A stretch of DNA of 30,032 nucleotides, taken from positions 10,678,158 through 10,708,189 of the forward strand of contig JBOZIK010000001.1 in NCBI GenBank assembly GCA_051453625.1, given 5' to 3'. The translations under genes and the position numbers were made by a program. A model generated the notes under the pieces. That model worked only from the letters and a program-made list of their open reading frames with translations. It ran no database searches and had not been told where the DNA came from. Below are positions 29,742 through 30,032 of this stretch, piece after piece; the stretch's first letter is position 1, and every line of letters starts with the position of its first letter. The stretch is from Welwitschia mirabilis. Its lineage: Eukaryota > Gnetophyta > Gnetopsida > Welwitschiales.

Positions 29742-30032
29742 ATTCGTTCAGGCTCCTGCTTTTGATTTTTCACTTGAACTTCGCAATCATAAGCATTAGG
29801 AAACTTCCATTCATTCTTGGTAGTTGCATCATCATCATTGAAACTTCTTTTCTTCAACAATCTTTCCCTTTTCAATGATGACAACCTTTTCTCCAATAAT
29901 TTGATCTTGATGAAATAGGTTGATTAACTAGTTGCTTCTCCTAAATTTGTGGTCCTTGTGATCTGCACACATTAAGCTCAAAATGAGATGGTTTAGACAC
30001 TATCTCCTCGTTTTGTCAGATCAAGATAAATA

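Larger units (their letters stand above)
28622..30032 (+). mobile_element. Unidentified LTR-like repeat element, open at the right edge
   Basis: Begins near TGTTAAGATCGATTGGCACC followed by a GGGGGGAAGGGGTGAATAGG block, a G-rich signature I associate with the ends of repetitive plant elements, and TATTTATAGTGGTTCGACAA at 28921. It contains internal tandem arrays (27, 21 and 56 bp) and a 12-bp inverted repeat, and has no recognisable coding domain; the minus frame 29687-29896 is open but matches no family I know. It lies in the presumed intron 2. Class and right end are unknown. Confidence 0.4.

Noticed and set aside
29687-29896. 69-codon minus-strand open frame rich in Lys and Glu
   Set aside because: It overlaps the end of the 56-bp tandem array and resembles no family I can name; likely chance.

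Overview
This window looks like a stretch of a large, repeat-rich nuclear genome of a seed plant. It is strongly AT-rich and filled with decayed LTR retrotransposons and a LINE. The one convincing host gene has GT..AG introns and encodes the N-terminal part of a plant-type DHHC protein S-acyltransferase. I cannot name the species. There are no bacterial or organellar operons, no rRNA or tRNA genes and no CRISPR array. Four runs of exactly 100 N are scaffold gaps.

Layout. 1-660: a broken J-domain (DnaJ-like) exon and anonymous sequence. About 658-13881: one old Ty3/gypsy element on the minus strand, with two unusually long LTRs (about 3.8-3.9 kb), a polypurine tract, a primer binding site, and gag, protease, RT, RNase H and integrase regions, all carrying many stops and lost catalytic residues. 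13882-15371: anonymous sequence, a gap, then a GC-rich island with a 58-bp minisatellite and short inverted repeats. About 15372-19528: a third, left-truncated LTR of the same family, split by an unrelated LTR fragment (from 17609) and by two gaps. About 19860-22330: a decayed plus-strand plant L1-type LINE. 22742-23318: promoter and 5' UTR of the acyltransferase gene. 23319-26300: its first two coding exons, separated by a 2.56 kb intron that holds an antisense Ty1/copia remnant. 26301 to the end: apparently the start of a second intron of more than 3.7 kb, holding short tandem duplications and, from about 28622, an unidentified LTR-like repeat with several internal tandem arrays. The exon carrying the DHHC motif itself is not in the window.

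The most interesting signal lies in the structure of the three gypsy LTR copies rather than in a new protein system. Upstream of a conserved TATA box they carry a 68-bp tandem repeat in 2, 4 and at least 3 copies, which resembles a U3 enhancer array. Downstream of the TATA box is a variable heptamer repeat, and a (TA)n tract sits at the same place in all three. The element also has a roughly 44-bp degenerate repeat array in its leader between the primer binding site and gag. I see no defence system, gene cluster or other novel multi-gene system.
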